Origin: Labilithrix sp.
Lineage (GTDB): Bacteria; Myxococcota_A; Polyangia; Polyangiales; Polyangiaceae
Length of the DNA: 64,000 bases
Assembly: GCA_019637195.1 (NCBI GenBank)
Contig: JAHBWA010000005.1
Coordinates: 62,001 to 126,000, forward strand
Reading direction: 5' to 3'
Below are positions 1 to 11,145 of the stretch, piece after piece (positions within the stretch are counted from its first letter, which is position 1; the number at the start of each line of letters is the position of its first letter). The notes under the pieces were generated by a model that was not told where the DNA came from, searched no databases, and saw only the letters and a program-made list of their open reading frames with translations. The translations under genes were made by a program, and so were the position numbers.

Positions 1-21
1 AGCCAGGTCCTGATCGCGACG

Positions 22-441
22 CTACTGTTTGACGAGCACCGAGAGCCCCTCGATCGAGGCCCCGTTTCCGTTCTCCATACGCGTGCCGACGCGCAGAGCG
101 TCGGCCCCGCCCGGCGGCGCCGTGATCGAACAGCCCGAGTTGTAGTGCGTGGACTTGCACCCGGAGCCGGAACCACCCTCGAACTCGAAGCCCTGGCACG
201 ACATCTTGGCGACGACGGCGCCGTCTTTCAGGAGCTCGGCGTCGAGCATCACGTGGTTCCGCCCGAAATAGGAGTAGCTCTCGGCGCGGACGGCGAGCCG
301 CACCTTGGCGCCCGGCGGGAGCGCCAGCGGGGTCTCCTTCACCGTCCCGACGTGCTCGTAGCCGAGCGTGGCGACCGTCTTTCCGCAGGCGAAGAGCACG
401 AAGACACTCGCCGCGATCACGTAGCCACGCCGCATGCTCAT
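22..441 (-). CDS. Small lipoprotein of unknown function
   Basis: Predicted 139-residue exported protein that I do not recognise. The start chosen (Met-Ser-Met-Arg-Arg) sits just before a short basic n-region and a hydrophobic stretch ending in the lipobox LFAC, so the mature protein should be lipid-anchored at that Cys. An ATG 30 bases further upstream would add a charged extension unlike a signal peptide. The mature part is beta-rich by eye and carries two further Cys (CQGF and SGCS) that could pair in the periplasm. It is followed by another exported-type gene on the same strand. Family unknown; export is the only functional inference. Confidence 0.6.
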   Translation of the reverse strand: MSMRRGYVIAASVFVLFACGKTVATLGYEHVGTVKETPLALPPGAKVRLAVRAESYSYFGRNHVMLDAELLKDGAVVAKMSCQGFEFEGGSGSGCKSTHYNSGCSITAPPGGADALRVGTRMENGNGASIEGLSVLVKQ

Positions 442-515
442 CCGATCTCTTCGTGGTTTGTCCTCGAGCATCGATCACCCTCTGCGAGTGGAAGTGACGG
501 AGAGCACCCGCGCGC

Positions 516-1106
516 TCACTCCCCGGGAATCGGAGCGCGATCGAGGTCGTGATTCGCTTCGAGCGGGCGACTGTGTCCGCGAAGCTCACGGAACCAGTCG
601 TAGCGATGAGCGGCGTCGCCTTCGTCACCGAACCCGTAGAGGATCTTCTTCCCGCGGAGGGGCTCGCTCAAATAGAGGCAGAGATCGAACGGCGGCTCTT
701 CATCGCAGCGCTTGATCTCGAACGAGAAGCGAATGGTCTTCTCGTCCTGTAAGGTCACGAGCTCGAGCGAGCTCTTCTGGCGCTCGAGATCGAACACCTC
801 GGTGCTCCACCGGTAGTACGAGCCAGAGATCTGTATTCCAATCCCGCCCGGTAAAAATACCCAAAAGACCGCGTCGTCCTTCGGCGACGACGGCAGCCGG
901 TCGAACCATCCGCGATTGAGCACTGCGCGGCCGGCGGCGCTCGCCACCGCGAGGGACGCGGGGCCCGTTCCCATCGCGCCTCCCCTCTCGCCCACCCGCG
1001 CCGGAGGCACGCTGCGAGAGCGGGAGAGACGCGTCACGGCGACGAGCGTCACGGCGACGAGCCCGAGCGCGACCACGGCCAGCAACTGCGAACGAAGGCT
1101 CTTCAC
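516..1106 (-). CDS. Membrane-anchored protein of unknown function
   Basis: About 196 residues if translation begins at the GTG giving VKSLRSQLL, which places a basic start directly before a hydrophobic helix (AVVALGLVAVTLVAV). An open frame extends 39 codons upstream, but that part is Ser/Arg/Ala-rich and does not look like a protein start. After the helix comes a linker and a compact domain rich in aromatic residues (VFWVFLPGG, GSYYRWSTEVFDL) with a Cys pair near CDEEPPFDLC. Topology is one N-terminal anchor with the domain outside. No family recognised; no clear ribosome binding site was found for either start. Confidence 0.5.
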   Translation of the reverse strand: MKSLRSQLLAVVALGLVAVTLVAVTRLSRSRSVPPARVGERGGAMGTGPASLAVASAAGRAVLNRGWFDRLPSSPKDDAVFWVFLPGGIGIQISGSYYRWSTEVFDLERQKSSLELVTLQDEKTIRFSFEIKRCDEEPPFDLCLYLSEPLRGKKILYGFGDEGDAAHRYDWFRELRGHSRPLEANHDLDRAPIPGE

Positions 1107-1223
1107 GCGTCCAGCATACGACAGACGCCGCGCGAACCTCGTCGCAGACGGCGTTACGGACCCGGGGCTCGCCGCCGCGCTCGACGTGTCCCGGACAGCG
1201 AACGTGCTCGCCCTCTCGGACAT

Positions 1224-1717
1224 AGCTCGATTCGTGGAGGATCTCGTCGATGACGGCCCTGGCCTTCGAGTCGAGCGCGTGCGCGCGATGGTGCAGCTCG
1301 ATCCGAGACCGTCATGTGGAGCCGCGCCGCGCCACGGGTCCCCGCGTGGTGGCGAGCACGAAGTAGCCGTTCTCGGCCCGAGCCTGCTTCAGCAAGGGGT
1401 CGAGGGCGCGTGCCCGGAGGCCTCCGGCTCGACGAGCGATTGCTCTACGGGCAGGGCGACCTCGCGGAACAGGTGAGCGCGCGCAGTGGCTCGGAGTATT
1501 CCGTAGGCCTACACGGACAGCAACGGGGAGCATGATCCGGACGTGCATCCGCCGGGTAACCCGCCGGCGCCTCCGCCCCGCGAGAGCGGGGGGGCCTGAC
1601 CCCGCAGGCCGCGCATCCCGGCGTCGCCGATCGATCACTCTGCTCGAGCGATCCCAGGTCCCGACGATGAGCTCAGGTCGCCGGGGCCCGCCGCGCCCCC
1701 CTCGGGCTCGGGGGCGT
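1224..1717. other. Gene-free stretch with decayed coding traces
   Basis: No intact gene is supported here. On the minus strand, protein-like text appears in alternating frames: about 1415-1490 reads HLFREVALPVEQSLVEPEA, and about 1315-1400 (another frame) reads LLKQARAENGYFVLATT, then after a stop ELHHRAHALDSKARAVIDE. This looks like one gene that has taken frameshifts and stops, but it was not matched to a family. Confidence 0.3.
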
Positions 1718-2647
1718 TCAGCGCTTGAACGCGATCGCGCCGGTGACGGACTTCGGCGAGCCGCCGGCCCCGTTGAAGACGTGCGCGACGAGCGCGACGC
1801 GCTCCGCGCCCGGGCCGGCGACGAAGCCCTGCACGACGCCCGCGCAGCTCCCTCCACATGCAGCGCCTGCGCTGGCGATCTGGAGGTTCGCGTAGAACGC
1901 TCCCTTGATGACGCCCGTGGCGAGCTCGGCCTCGCTCGCCGAGACGTCGGCCGTCCCGCCCGTGGTCGCGAGCGTGTAAGTAGCATCGCCGGGTATGTCG
2001 AGCACGATGGAGAAGCCGAGCTTCGTGCTCGCCCCCGCGAAGTCGACGGCGAGGCTCCCTGTGATCGTTCCGGGCGCGACCGACCCGTCACTCACCGTGG
2101 CGACCGTCTTCGCGAGCTCGGCGTACGTCGCGGCGCCGGACGCCGGCATCGGATCGGTGAAGCTCCCGATCGCATAGTGAAAGCCACCGTTCGCCGGCAG
2201 ATCGATGAGGCCGTTGCCGTTCACTTCGTAGAACTTCCCGGTGGTCGCACCGCCCGACCAGCGACCCAGCGCGACGAAGGCGTCACCGCTCACCTCTTTG
2301 ACCTGGTTGGTACCGAGCTGGGGTCGCTCGTCGGTGCTCGCCTCGTATCCGATCATCTTCGCCCCATCGAACGCCGCCTTTCCCTGGGCGATAGGGCGGC
2401 CGTCGATACCGACTGTCGTACCGGCGTAGACGAGCGTGAAGGGGCCGTCGCCGGGGCCCGCCCCAGCCGCGTCGCCGTTCGTGCCGGCGTCCCCGTCTCC
2501 ACCGTCAGGGCTCCCGGACGGAACGTTACCGGCGTCTTGCTGACCGCTCGGGCCTCCTCCCGCTGATCCATCATCTCCCCCGCAGGCCGCGACCGAGATG
2601 GCCGCTCCAGCGAGGATGCCGAACGAGCGCTTGGTTGAAATGTACAT
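1718..2647 (-). CDS. Lipoprotein with a beta-rich C-terminal domain
   Basis: 309-residue predicted lipoprotein. Residues 1-22 form a signal peptide with lipobox VAAC, followed by a flexible Gly/Asp/Ser/Ala linker to about residue 65, a style typical of myxobacterial surface lipoproteins. The remainder is Gly-rich, alternating-hydrophobic sequence. A stretch near residue 150 (RWSGGATTGKFYEVNG) recalls the small beta-barrel domain of transferrin-binding-protein-like lipoproteins, in which short strands carry G-x-F-Y/H patterns; this similarity is by eye only. Two Cys (ACGGSC) lie close together in the C-terminal third. It is likely an outer-membrane surface protein; ligand unknown. Confidence 0.6.
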   Translation of the reverse strand: MYISTKRSFGILAGAAISVAACGGDDGSAGGGPSGQQDAGNVPSGSPDGGDGDAGTNGDAAGAGPGDGPFTLVYAGTTVGIDGRPIAQGKAAFDGAKMIGYEASTDERPQLGTNQVKEVSGDAFVALGRWSGGATTGKFYEVNGNGLIDLPANGGFHYAIGSFTDPMPASGAATYAELAKTVATVSDGSVAPGTITGSLAVDFAGASTKLGFSIVLDIPGDATYTLATTGGTADVSASEAELATGVIKGAFYANLQIASAGAACGGSCAGVVQGFVAGPGAERVALVAHVFNGAGGSPKSVTGAIAFKR

Positions 2648-2812
2648 CGAGTCCTCCAGCGATCATCGTGCTGGGAAAGCGACGGCCGCGGGACCGCATG
2701 AACGTGCGGTCCTCCACGTCCGCACGAACGGGACGGCCGAGGGCTCGCGAAGCCCGCGGGCGCGACGATCGGCGCGGGGAGCAGCCTCGGAGCGCCCGGC
2801 GTCACCGCGCGG

Positions 2813-4603
2813 TCAGAGGGGGCACGCGGTGAACGTGGTGTCGGTGGCGTTCACGGTGGCGTTGGTGCTGTTGGCTCTGTCGACGTCGCACAACAGGCCG
2901 TTCGAGAAGTTCACGTGGTCGAGCGCGACGCTCGAGCTCGCGGCCACGTAGAGCTGCCCGAAGCCAGTCGCGTTGCCGCCACCTCCTCCGTACGAGATAT
3001 CGGCATAGCTGAAGGCATTCCCGAGGGATCTAATTTCGATGTAGTTCCAAATCCCCATTACGGGGGCAGCGGCCGCGGACGTGACCGTGACGTGACTCGC
3101 GGCGGTCCCCGCGAGATTGAGCACGCCTCGAGTGTCGGCGATGAAGGTGACTCCGTTGCCCATGGCGAGCTTCGCGCCGGCGGCCACCGTCAAGGTCGCC
3201 GTGCCCGAAGGTGCCTGCACGTAGACGGTGGTGTCGACGCGGTAGGGGACGCCCCACGCGCCCCACGTCGCGTTCTTCGAGACGGTGCCGCCGTCCACGC
3301 GGATCACGTCGTTGACGCCGCCGCTCGTGTAGGTGCCCGCGCCGATCTGGCCGATCACGTTCGCCTTCGCCCGAATGTGCCCCTGGGCGTTGTCGGTGAA
3401 GGTGTTGCCGGTGAACCCGCGGAGCGCCGACGTGTCGGACACGACCTGGAGCCCGACGTCCTCGGAGTGTCGGACGGTCGAGTTCGTGATCTTCACCGAG
3501 GCCGAGGACGCCACGTAGATCGCGCCGAATCCCTTCCCGCCGTACTCGACGATCGCGTGCTCGATGGCGTTGTCGCCCGCGGTGCTGTCGCTGCGGAAAT
3601 CGATGTACCCCCAATCTCCCGCGCTGGGGCTCGTCTCGCTCGACGTGATCTTCACGGGCGCCGCCGCGGTCCCGGCGAGGGTGAGGCCGCCGGCCGTGTC
3701 GACGTTGATGCTCTGGCTCGGCCGCATCTGGAGCGTCACGCCGGCTGCGAGCGTGAGCTTCTGCGGCGTCGCGCTGCCCTTCACGTAGAAGGTGTCGGCG
3801 CGGAAAGGAACGCCGAGGCTTCGCCAGGTCGCCGTCTTGTCGACGTTGCCGCCGTCCACGCTGATGACGTCCGAGGCGTTGCCCGTATACGTTCCGCCGA
3901 GGAGATCCCCCACGCTGTTCACGTGGATCCTCACGGGAGCCGTGCCGCTCGTCGTGACCACGTTGTCGGTGAAGCCGCGCAGATGACCGCCGCTCCGCAC
4001 CTCGACGCCGTACGTCGCGCTGTTCTGGATCGTCGTGTGGTCGACGGCGACGGACGCGCCGCTCGCGACGAAGATCGCTCCGAAGCCTTTGCCGCCGTAC
4101 TCGATGACGGCGTGGTGGATCTCGCTGTCGGCGCTCGACGACATCGACCGAAACTCGATGTAGCCCCAGTCGCCCGCGGACGGCGTCGTGTTCGACGACG
4201 TCACGCGGACCTTCGTGGTCTCGCCCCCGAGCAGCTTCAGCGCGCCGCCCGTGTCGACGACGATGCTCGCGTCGGGCGCGAGCCGGAGCACGGTGCACGC
4301 CGGGATCGTGAGCGTGCCCTTGATGTACACGGTGCCCTTCACGAGGTAGTCACCCACCGGCCAGGTCTCGCTGGACTCGAGGGAACCGCCGCTCCGCTCG
4401 AACTTCTCGAGCGCGCCACACGTGTCGGCGGGGCCGGCATCCGGCGAGGCGTCACCGGGCGCCGCATCGGACGACGGCTCGCCGCCGTCCGGGACGTTCG
4501 CGTTCGGGTCGGGGGTGTCGGTGGCGCTCGGATCGGGATCGCAGTGAATCGCAGCGACGACGAGCGAAGAGATGCCGAGGATCCTGAAGGTCGGGTACCG
4601 CAT
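2813..4603 (-). CDS. Beta-helix lipoprotein with three large internal repeats
   Basis: 596 residues from the ATG that precedes RYPTFRILG; a longer frame upstream lacks signal-peptide character. The signal peptide ends near IHC (lipobox-like VAAIHC), then an Asp/Gly/Pro/Ala linker. From about residue 95 the sequence is a right-handed beta-helix type: short repeated turns with Asn/Thr/Ser ladders. Three long repeats of about 160-170 residues are obvious, each with W-x-YI-x-FRS, then AVIEYGG-type strands, then VASxASV. Such folds bind or cleave polysaccharides in known families, but no catalytic Asp/Arg cluster was identified. Probably a surface adhesin or carbohydrate-binding protein. Confidence 0.7.
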   Translation of the reverse strand: MRYPTFRILGISSLVVAAIHCDPDPSATDTPDPNANVPDGGEPSSDAAPGDASPDAGPADTCGALEKFERSGGSLESSETWPVGDYLVKGTVYIKGTLTIPACTVLRLAPDASIVVDTGGALKLLGGETTKVRVTSSNTTPSAGDWGYIEFRSMSSSADSEIHHAVIEYGGKGFGAIFVASGASVAVDHTTIQNSATYGVEVRSGGHLRGFTDNVVTTSGTAPVRIHVNSVGDLLGGTYTGNASDVISVDGGNVDKTATWRSLGVPFRADTFYVKGSATPQKLTLAAGVTLQMRPSQSINVDTAGGLTLAGTAAAPVKITSSETSPSAGDWGYIDFRSDSTAGDNAIEHAIVEYGGKGFGAIYVASSASVKITNSTVRHSEDVGLQVVSDTSALRGFTGNTFTDNAQGHIRAKANVIGQIGAGTYTSGGVNDVIRVDGGTVSKNATWGAWGVPYRVDTTVYVQAPSGTATLTVAAGAKLAMGNGVTFIADTRGVLNLAGTAASHVTVTSAAAAPVMGIWNYIEIRSLGNAFSYADISYGGGGGNATGFGQLYVAASSSVALDHVNFSNGLLCDVDRANSTNATVNATDTTFTACPL

Positions 4604-4844
4604 GGTGGTGTTCCTAGGAGGTAAGTGTTGGGCCACATCACCGATGCGGCGGTGTCGCGTGGCGGGTGTTGGTGAGCACACCAGCCAGAGCAACGGCGAA
4701 GCGTCCTCCTCGCGAGCGTAGGACCTCCCCCCGAGCGCCTGGAAGGCCGTGAGGATTTACGTAAACGCGCGCGCTCGACGAGGACGCACGCACTTCGGAA
4801 TCGATGCATCGACTCGCAGACTGCGCTCGCACGACCTTCGCTGG

Positions 4845-5060
4845 TCAGACGTGCGGGGCGCCTCCATCGGCGGCGATCTCGGCGCCGTTGACGAAGCTCG
4901 CGTCCGCCGAGGCGAGGAACACCACGACCCTTCGCGATCTCCTCCGGCTCGCCGAGAGGGCCGAGCGGCACCATGCCAGCCACGGAACCGAGGAACGCAT
5001 CCCAGCGATGCCGACGCGTGCAGAACGGGTTCATCATGGGTCGCTCGTTCGGGCCCGTCA
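4845..5060 (-). pseudogene. Frameshifted fragment of a short-chain dehydrogenase
   Basis: The C-terminal end of an SDR-family oxidoreductase can be read on the minus strand, but only across a frameshift. One frame gives MVPLGPLGEPEEIAK, the usual SDR segment just before the last helix. About base 4935 the reading jumps frame and continues VVFLASADASFVNGAEI, then the diagnostic AADGGA ending and a stop. The Rossmann dinucleotide-binding N-terminus and the Tyr-x-x-x-Lys site are absent upstream. This is a dead remnant, not a sequencing oddity alone, because the front half is missing too. Confidence 0.7.
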
Positions 5061-5185
5061 CGGCGACCGTCGGCATCGGACACGCTGCACGCGGAGGGAC
5101 GGATCAACGTCGATTACCCAGGAATCGGTGGATGGACTCCGGGGGTCAGATCCGCTTCAATCGCGGCGTAGGGCAGGAGAACGCG

Positions 5186-5593
5186 ATGACGCTCATCGAT
5201 AGCACTGCGCGAATGTGGATCACTGCCTCGGCCGCCGCATTCGTCGGATGCGGCGCCGCTCCGCCGGATAGCGGGGGCCTCCGCCTCGACGATGACGCTG
5301 GAGCGCTGGCTGATGGTGGCGCGTCAGAGGCAGGCGGTCCAACGGGTACCGTCGATAGGAGTCAGTTCGGCGCCGCCTGTGGCTTACTGCCTGACGGGGG
5401 CACGAGCGCCTGCCCTTCGAGCCAGAGCTGCGTGCGCTTCGAATCCATGGGCAACGCCCCCGACCAGCCAGGGGAATCCGGCAACTGCGTGCCGAGGCCA
5501 GCTTGTTCGATCGTGACGTGCGCTGCCGGGTTTAACTGCGCGCTGGAAGAGTCCTTCCCGATCAATGTCGTGTGCGCGGTAGCTGAACGCTAG
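5186..5593 (+). CDS. Small Cys-rich lipoprotein
   Basis: 135 residues. The start is supported by a strong AGGAGA five bases upstream of the ATG; the open frame continues further upstream but without a signal peptide. A hydrophobic stretch leads to the lipobox FVGC, then a Gly/Asp/Ala linker. The C-terminal half carries about eight Cys in a spaced array (ACG, SACPSS, SCVRF, NCVPRPAC, VTCAAGFNC, VVCAV), resembling a small disulfide-knot module of the kind found after linkers in myxobacterial secreted proteins. Function unknown. It runs convergently toward the aldo/keto reductase gene. Confidence 0.65.
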   Translation: MTLIDSTARMWITASAAAFVGCGAAPPDSGGLRLDDDAGALADGGASEAGGPTGTVDRSQFGAACGLLPDGGTSACPSSQSCVRFESMGNAPDQPGESGNCVPRPACSIVTCAAGFNCALEESFPINVVCAVAER

Positions 5594-5658
5594 CTGCCCG
5601 CGGCGTCGGTCGACGAAGACGCTGGAGCTCTGATGCTCTCGCGTGCGTCGCGCGTCGA

Positions 5659-7695
<2,037 letters not shown>

Positions 7696-7793
7696 TCATC
7701 CACGTTCTCGAAGCTGGCACTACCGACGAGACGCGCGACGTGGCAGCGTGCGGCGATGCAACAGTTCGAGCACGCCCGCGCAGGGGAAGCAGC

Positions 7794-8255
7794 ATGAGCA
7801 CTCACACGGCGACCGTCGTCTGGACACGCGCCGCCGATGCGCCGTTCAAGGACAACAAGTATTCACGTGCCCACGACTGGCGCTTCGACGGGGGCACCGT
7901 CGTGCCCGCCTCCAGCTCACCGCAGGTCGTCCGACTGCCGTGGTCACGCGCGGACGCCGTGGATCCGGAGGAGGCCTTCGTTGCTTCGCTCTCTTCGTGC
8001 CACATGCTCTTCTTCCTCTCGTACGCTGCGGCGGCTGGCTTCGTGATCGATCGCTACGAGGACGAGGCCCTCGGCGAGACGGGCAAGGACGCGAGCGGCG
8101 TCGTGTCGATGCTCAGGGTGCGTCTCCGGCCGCATATCGCGTGGGTGGGCGACCCGCCGTCGCCCGACCAGCTGAGCGAGCTCCATCACCGGTCGCACGC
8201 CTCCTGCTACATCGCCAACTCCGTCAAATCCGAAGTCATCGTCGAGCCGCGCTGA
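7794..8255 (+). CDS. OsmC-family peroxide-reducing protein
   Basis: 153 residues. OsmC/Ohr proteins are thiol peroxidases acting on organic hydroperoxides in the cytoplasm. Both redox Cys are present: Cys69 in ASLSSCHM, preceded by the conserved acidic pair DPEE, and Cys138 in SHASCYIANS. Start at the ATG giving MSTHTATVVW, which has AGGGGAAG about eight bases upstream. It follows the AraC regulator on the same strand after 152 bases, so it may be part of the same stress-response neighbourhood. The fuller OsmC-like rather than Ohr assignment rests on the sequence around the first Cys. Confidence 0.9.
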   Translation: MSTHTATVVWTRAADAPFKDNKYSRAHDWRFDGGTVVPASSSPQVVRLPWSRADAVDPEEAFVASLSSCHMLFFLSYAAAAGFVIDRYEDEALGETGKDASGVVSMLRVRLRPHIAWVGDPPSPDQLSELHHRSHASCYIANSVKSEVIVEPR

Positions 8256-8520
8256 CCCATGGCTCTGGCGACCACGCTGTCGGCGGCCCCTCACCGCCCT
8301 TCGTGCCGTGCTCGAGGCGGCGAAGACCGTCCGCAAGGCCCCGGAAGCGCACGTGGGCAGCGTAGTCGCGAGCATCGTGGCGCGCGGCCGACAAGACATC
8401 GGCCCGACACGCCTTGAGCGCATCAGAATCGGCGTCGGAGGCGGCGTTCACGCCGACGCCGTGTTGTCGCGGTCGTCCGAACGATCCATCATGCTTCTTC
8501 GTGGAGGCCCATCGAGCGGA

Positions 8521-8910
8521 ATGAGTGAAGCAGCGTGCCTTCTCGACTGCCTCGAGGCCAGCTACCGACTCGACCTCGACGGCGCCGAGTACGTGACCCA
8601 GCTCGCCGAAGCGGCCGCGTCGCTGCTCGATCGCGGGCTCGGCGTCATCGCCTACACGTACGATGCGCGCGATCGCGCGCGCCCCATGATCGACCACTTC
8701 GCGGTCTCGAAGCGCTTCGATCCGAGCTGGCTCCCGCGGTTCGACGCGGCCGTCGAGGCCGCGTCGCTCGACGTCGGGAGCCCGTCGTACCCGGCGGGCT
8801 TCCACGTGTGGGAGCGCATGCTGTGCGGGCAGGCGAGCGCGGTCCCGAAGATGCGCCCCTTCCTCCCGCTCTTCGCGCACCTTGAACCGCCCCGGGATCT
8901 CGAGAGACCG
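8521..8910 (+). pseudogene. Truncated LuxR-type regulator (N-terminal part only)
   Basis: From the ATG giving MSEAACLLDCLEASYRLD the frame encodes about 130 residues that look like the N-terminal sensory region of a myxobacterial family of LuxR-type regulators (pattern of LEAxY.LD...L..A..LLDRGLGVIAYTYDA, recalled from family knowledge). The frame then runs into the end of an IS3-family remnant and stops, so the helix-turn-helix DNA-binding domain expected at about residues 300-360 is missing. It is a disrupted gene. A 265-base gap before it holds no other supported feature. Confidence 0.6.
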
Positions 8911-8912
8911 AA

Positions 8913-9160
8913 TTACATGAGTCCAGCCACCGCGGCTGGAGTCTCCTGAGCACGATAGTACGACTCCTCGAACTCGATCGGCGGAACGTAGCCGAGCGAG
9001 CCGAAGAGCCTTCGGCGATTGAACCAGTCGACCCACTCGAGCGTGGCGAACTCGACGTCGTCGATGTTCCGCCACGGGCCTCGGCGGCGAATCACCTCGG
9101 TCTTGAAGAGGCCGATGATCGTCTCGGCGAGGGCGTTGTCGTACGAGTCGCCAACCCTCC
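8913..9160 (-). mobile_element. IS3-family transposase remnant (3' end)
   Basis: The minus strand encodes the last 80 or so residues of an IS3-group OrfB transposase: GDSYDNALAETIIGLFKTEV, then RGPWRNIDDVEFATLEWVDW, then the ending SYYRAQ. Only the third acidic residue of the DDE triad (the Glu of ALAET) is retained; the two Asp-bearing parts and OrfA are missing, with the break near 9157. A seven-bp hairpin (TCCAGCC/GGCTGGA, 8922-8940) lies at its 3' edge. The downstream edge interrupts the LuxR-type gene. It is inactive and marks an old insertion. Confidence 0.85.
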
Positions 9161-9198
9161 GGGGCTGCTCGACGGAAACGCTGCTAGAGTTGCCATGA

Positions 9199-10167
9199 AT
9201 GGCTGGGGCGAGTGCTGCGGGACGGCTAACGACGTTTCAGTCGCTCGCGACGCTGCGGATCCTCAACATTCTTGCGGTCGCGGCCTCGCTCGCCGGAGCC
9301 ACCGGAGTCGTCCTCGGCCGTGTCTTCGGGCGCTGGTATCAGAGGACGGACGCCTTTGCGGAAAAAGCCGAGGTCGTTGATGAGTTCGTGTTCAGCCGAT
9401 TCAGCGGAACCAACGCCCTCCTCACGGCCGCAACCACGTTCGCCTTTGGCCTCTGCTGGGCGCTTCTTCTTCGATCACGGGCGACGACCCAAGACGGTCG
9501 CCGCCGAGGATGGCTCCAAGCGATTCCGCTCGCGCTCGCGAACAGCGCGACGGCGTACGGGCTCGTCCGCGCGCTGGAGCACGGTCCCGGGGGCGTCGTC
9601 GTCGGCGCGCTCATTGGAGCGACCCTTGGGGCTATTTGCTGGATCCCAGCGCTGATCGCGACGCTCGTCTGTTTCGGTCTTCCGATCGCCTGGTCGCAGC
9701 GGCTAGCGAAGAAGGGGCTTGCTGGAGAGGAGCGTGGCGAGATCATCGTGGGGGTGGTATCCGCGCTCGTCGCGCTCGTCGCCATCGCGCTGATCGTCCC
9801 GGTTCGTGCCTCCAACGCGACGTTGCCGCCGAAGGAGCAGCTCCTCGAGTGGAGCGGGTATCTCGTCGTCCTCGGCCTCTCGCTCATCGGCGCGGCGACG
9901 GGAGCCGGTGCGGCCATGTTCGCCTATCGGCGAGAGAAGGCGCGGCGGGTATTCGTTCGTGAGGTCGAAGCTGGTGCCGTCGAAGGCTTCCGCATCGACG
10001 CGAGCGATGAGGGCAAGGTCCTCATCCGGATCACGTCGATGGGGCAGGGCTACCGCGTCGCCAATTTCGAAGAGCCGATCGTTGGGCTCGACGAGAGTGG
10101 GGAAGTTCAGCGGGCCCTCGCGCTCGAGCCCGTTCGTACGCCTGACCCCGGACGATGGGCTCCGTGA
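9199..10167 (+). CDS. Polytopic membrane protein of unknown function
   Basis: 322 residues with about six hydrophobic segments: near residues 18-42, 72-92, 108-128, 133-160, 182-205 and 218-242. The last 75 residues are soluble and beta-rich (VEGFRIDASDEGKVLIRI). No family was recognised. The start ATG follows only a weak purine run (CTAGAG); another ATG four bases upstream is out of frame. It sits between the IS3 remnant and the recombinase remnant next to tRNA-Glu, so it may be cargo of a lost integrated element, although its composition is not obviously different from its neighbours. Confidence 0.55.
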   Translation: MAGASAAGRLTTFQSLATLRILNILAVAASLAGATGVVLGRVFGRWYQRTDAFAEKAEVVDEFVFSRFSGTNALLTAATTFAFGLCWALLLRSRATTQDGRRRGWLQAIPLALANSATAYGLVRALEHGPGGVVVGALIGATLGAICWIPALIATLVCFGLPIAWSQRLAKKGLAGEERGEIIVGVVSALVALVAIALIVPVRASNATLPPKEQLLEWSGYLVVLGLSLIGAATGAGAAMFAYRREKARRVFVREVEAGAVEGFRIDASDEGKVLIRITSMGQGYRVANFEEPIVGLDESGEVQRALALEPVRTPDPGRWAP

Positions 10168-11033
10168 AGACTTGCTCGGGCGACTGGCCTTCGTCGAACT
10201 GCTCCGGCGGCGTGCGCGACGAAAGGTCGGGGGGGGCAGAACGCCGATTAGAGGTTGCCTTCGTCTGGATCGAGAAACCTCCCGGTGTTTCGACGCACCT
10301 CCCACGGCTGGCCTGGTCTCCAGCTCGGGAGGTAGACGAACGCACCAGGTTGCGCCTCGATTAGAATGCCTTTCGTGTCTGCCCGCGCTCCGAGCAAGCG
10401 CCAAGCCAGCCGATGGCCAGCGCGTGCTCCTGCGGCAAGATCGAGTCCCACCGCGGCAAGACGAACACCCTCGAGTCGCGCGTCTACATCTGCGGCGCGC
10501 GCAAGGACAAGGGAGCCGCGATCTGCACGAACAAGCTTCGGCGCCCCGTCGTCGGCGTCGACAGGGCGGTCATCGACTGGATCCAGGCGAATGTGCTCCG
10601 CGAGGAGCTTATCGTGGAGACCTTGAAGGAGCTTCGCCGTCGCCTTGCCGAGCAAGCGTCCACGTCGAGCGGCGACCGGGAGCGCCTCGAGAAGCGCGAA
10701 AAGGAGATTGCCGCGGAGCTGACGAAGCTCGGCCATGCCCTCATGGCGACCGACGAGAAGCCGGCCACGCTCGTCCAGATGATGGCGGAGCGGGAAGGCG
10801 AGCTGGGGCGGGTCCGCAGTCGGCTCGAGGCCATCGCGGCGGCTCCGTCCGTGCTCAGCCTCGAAACGCGGTGTATGGAGCGGGAGGCGAAACGGCGACT
10901 AGAGAACTTCCGTGGCCTGTTCGAGCGCAACCCCGAGGACACCCGGAAGGCGCTGGAAGCGCTCTTGGACGGCCCCCTCTCCATGCGGCCGGTCGAGACC
11001 GCGAACGGGAGGCAATGGGAGGCTAGAGGCGTG

Positions 11034-11145
11034 GTGAAGACAGGACCAATCTTCACCACTGATGGCGTCCCCAACGAGGTCCGCTCGGAGGGAAAGAGGG
11101 GGGTGAAGGCAGGACCAACCTTCACCACTGGGGGCGTCCCCGACG
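11034..11145. repeat. Duplicated tRNA-Glu 3' end with hairpin (att-like)
   Basis: Two 43-base copies, 11034-11076 and 11103-11145, lie 69 bases apart with five mismatches. Each holds a hairpin, GTGAAGA/TCTTCAC in one and GTGAAGG/CCTTCAC in the other, with the identical nine-base loop CAGGACCAA; the changed pair is compensatory (A-T versus G-C). Each hairpin is followed by CACT and then GGCGTCCCC-ACG, which in the second copy is the 3' end of tRNA-Glu. This is the layout left by site-specific integration at a tRNA 3' end, and the neighbouring recombinase fragment agrees with that. Confidence 0.65.

Noticed and set aside
8236-9075. 279-residue minus-strand frame across the LuxR fragment and IS3 end
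   Set aside because: It spans two different elements and reads as Arg-rich shadow.
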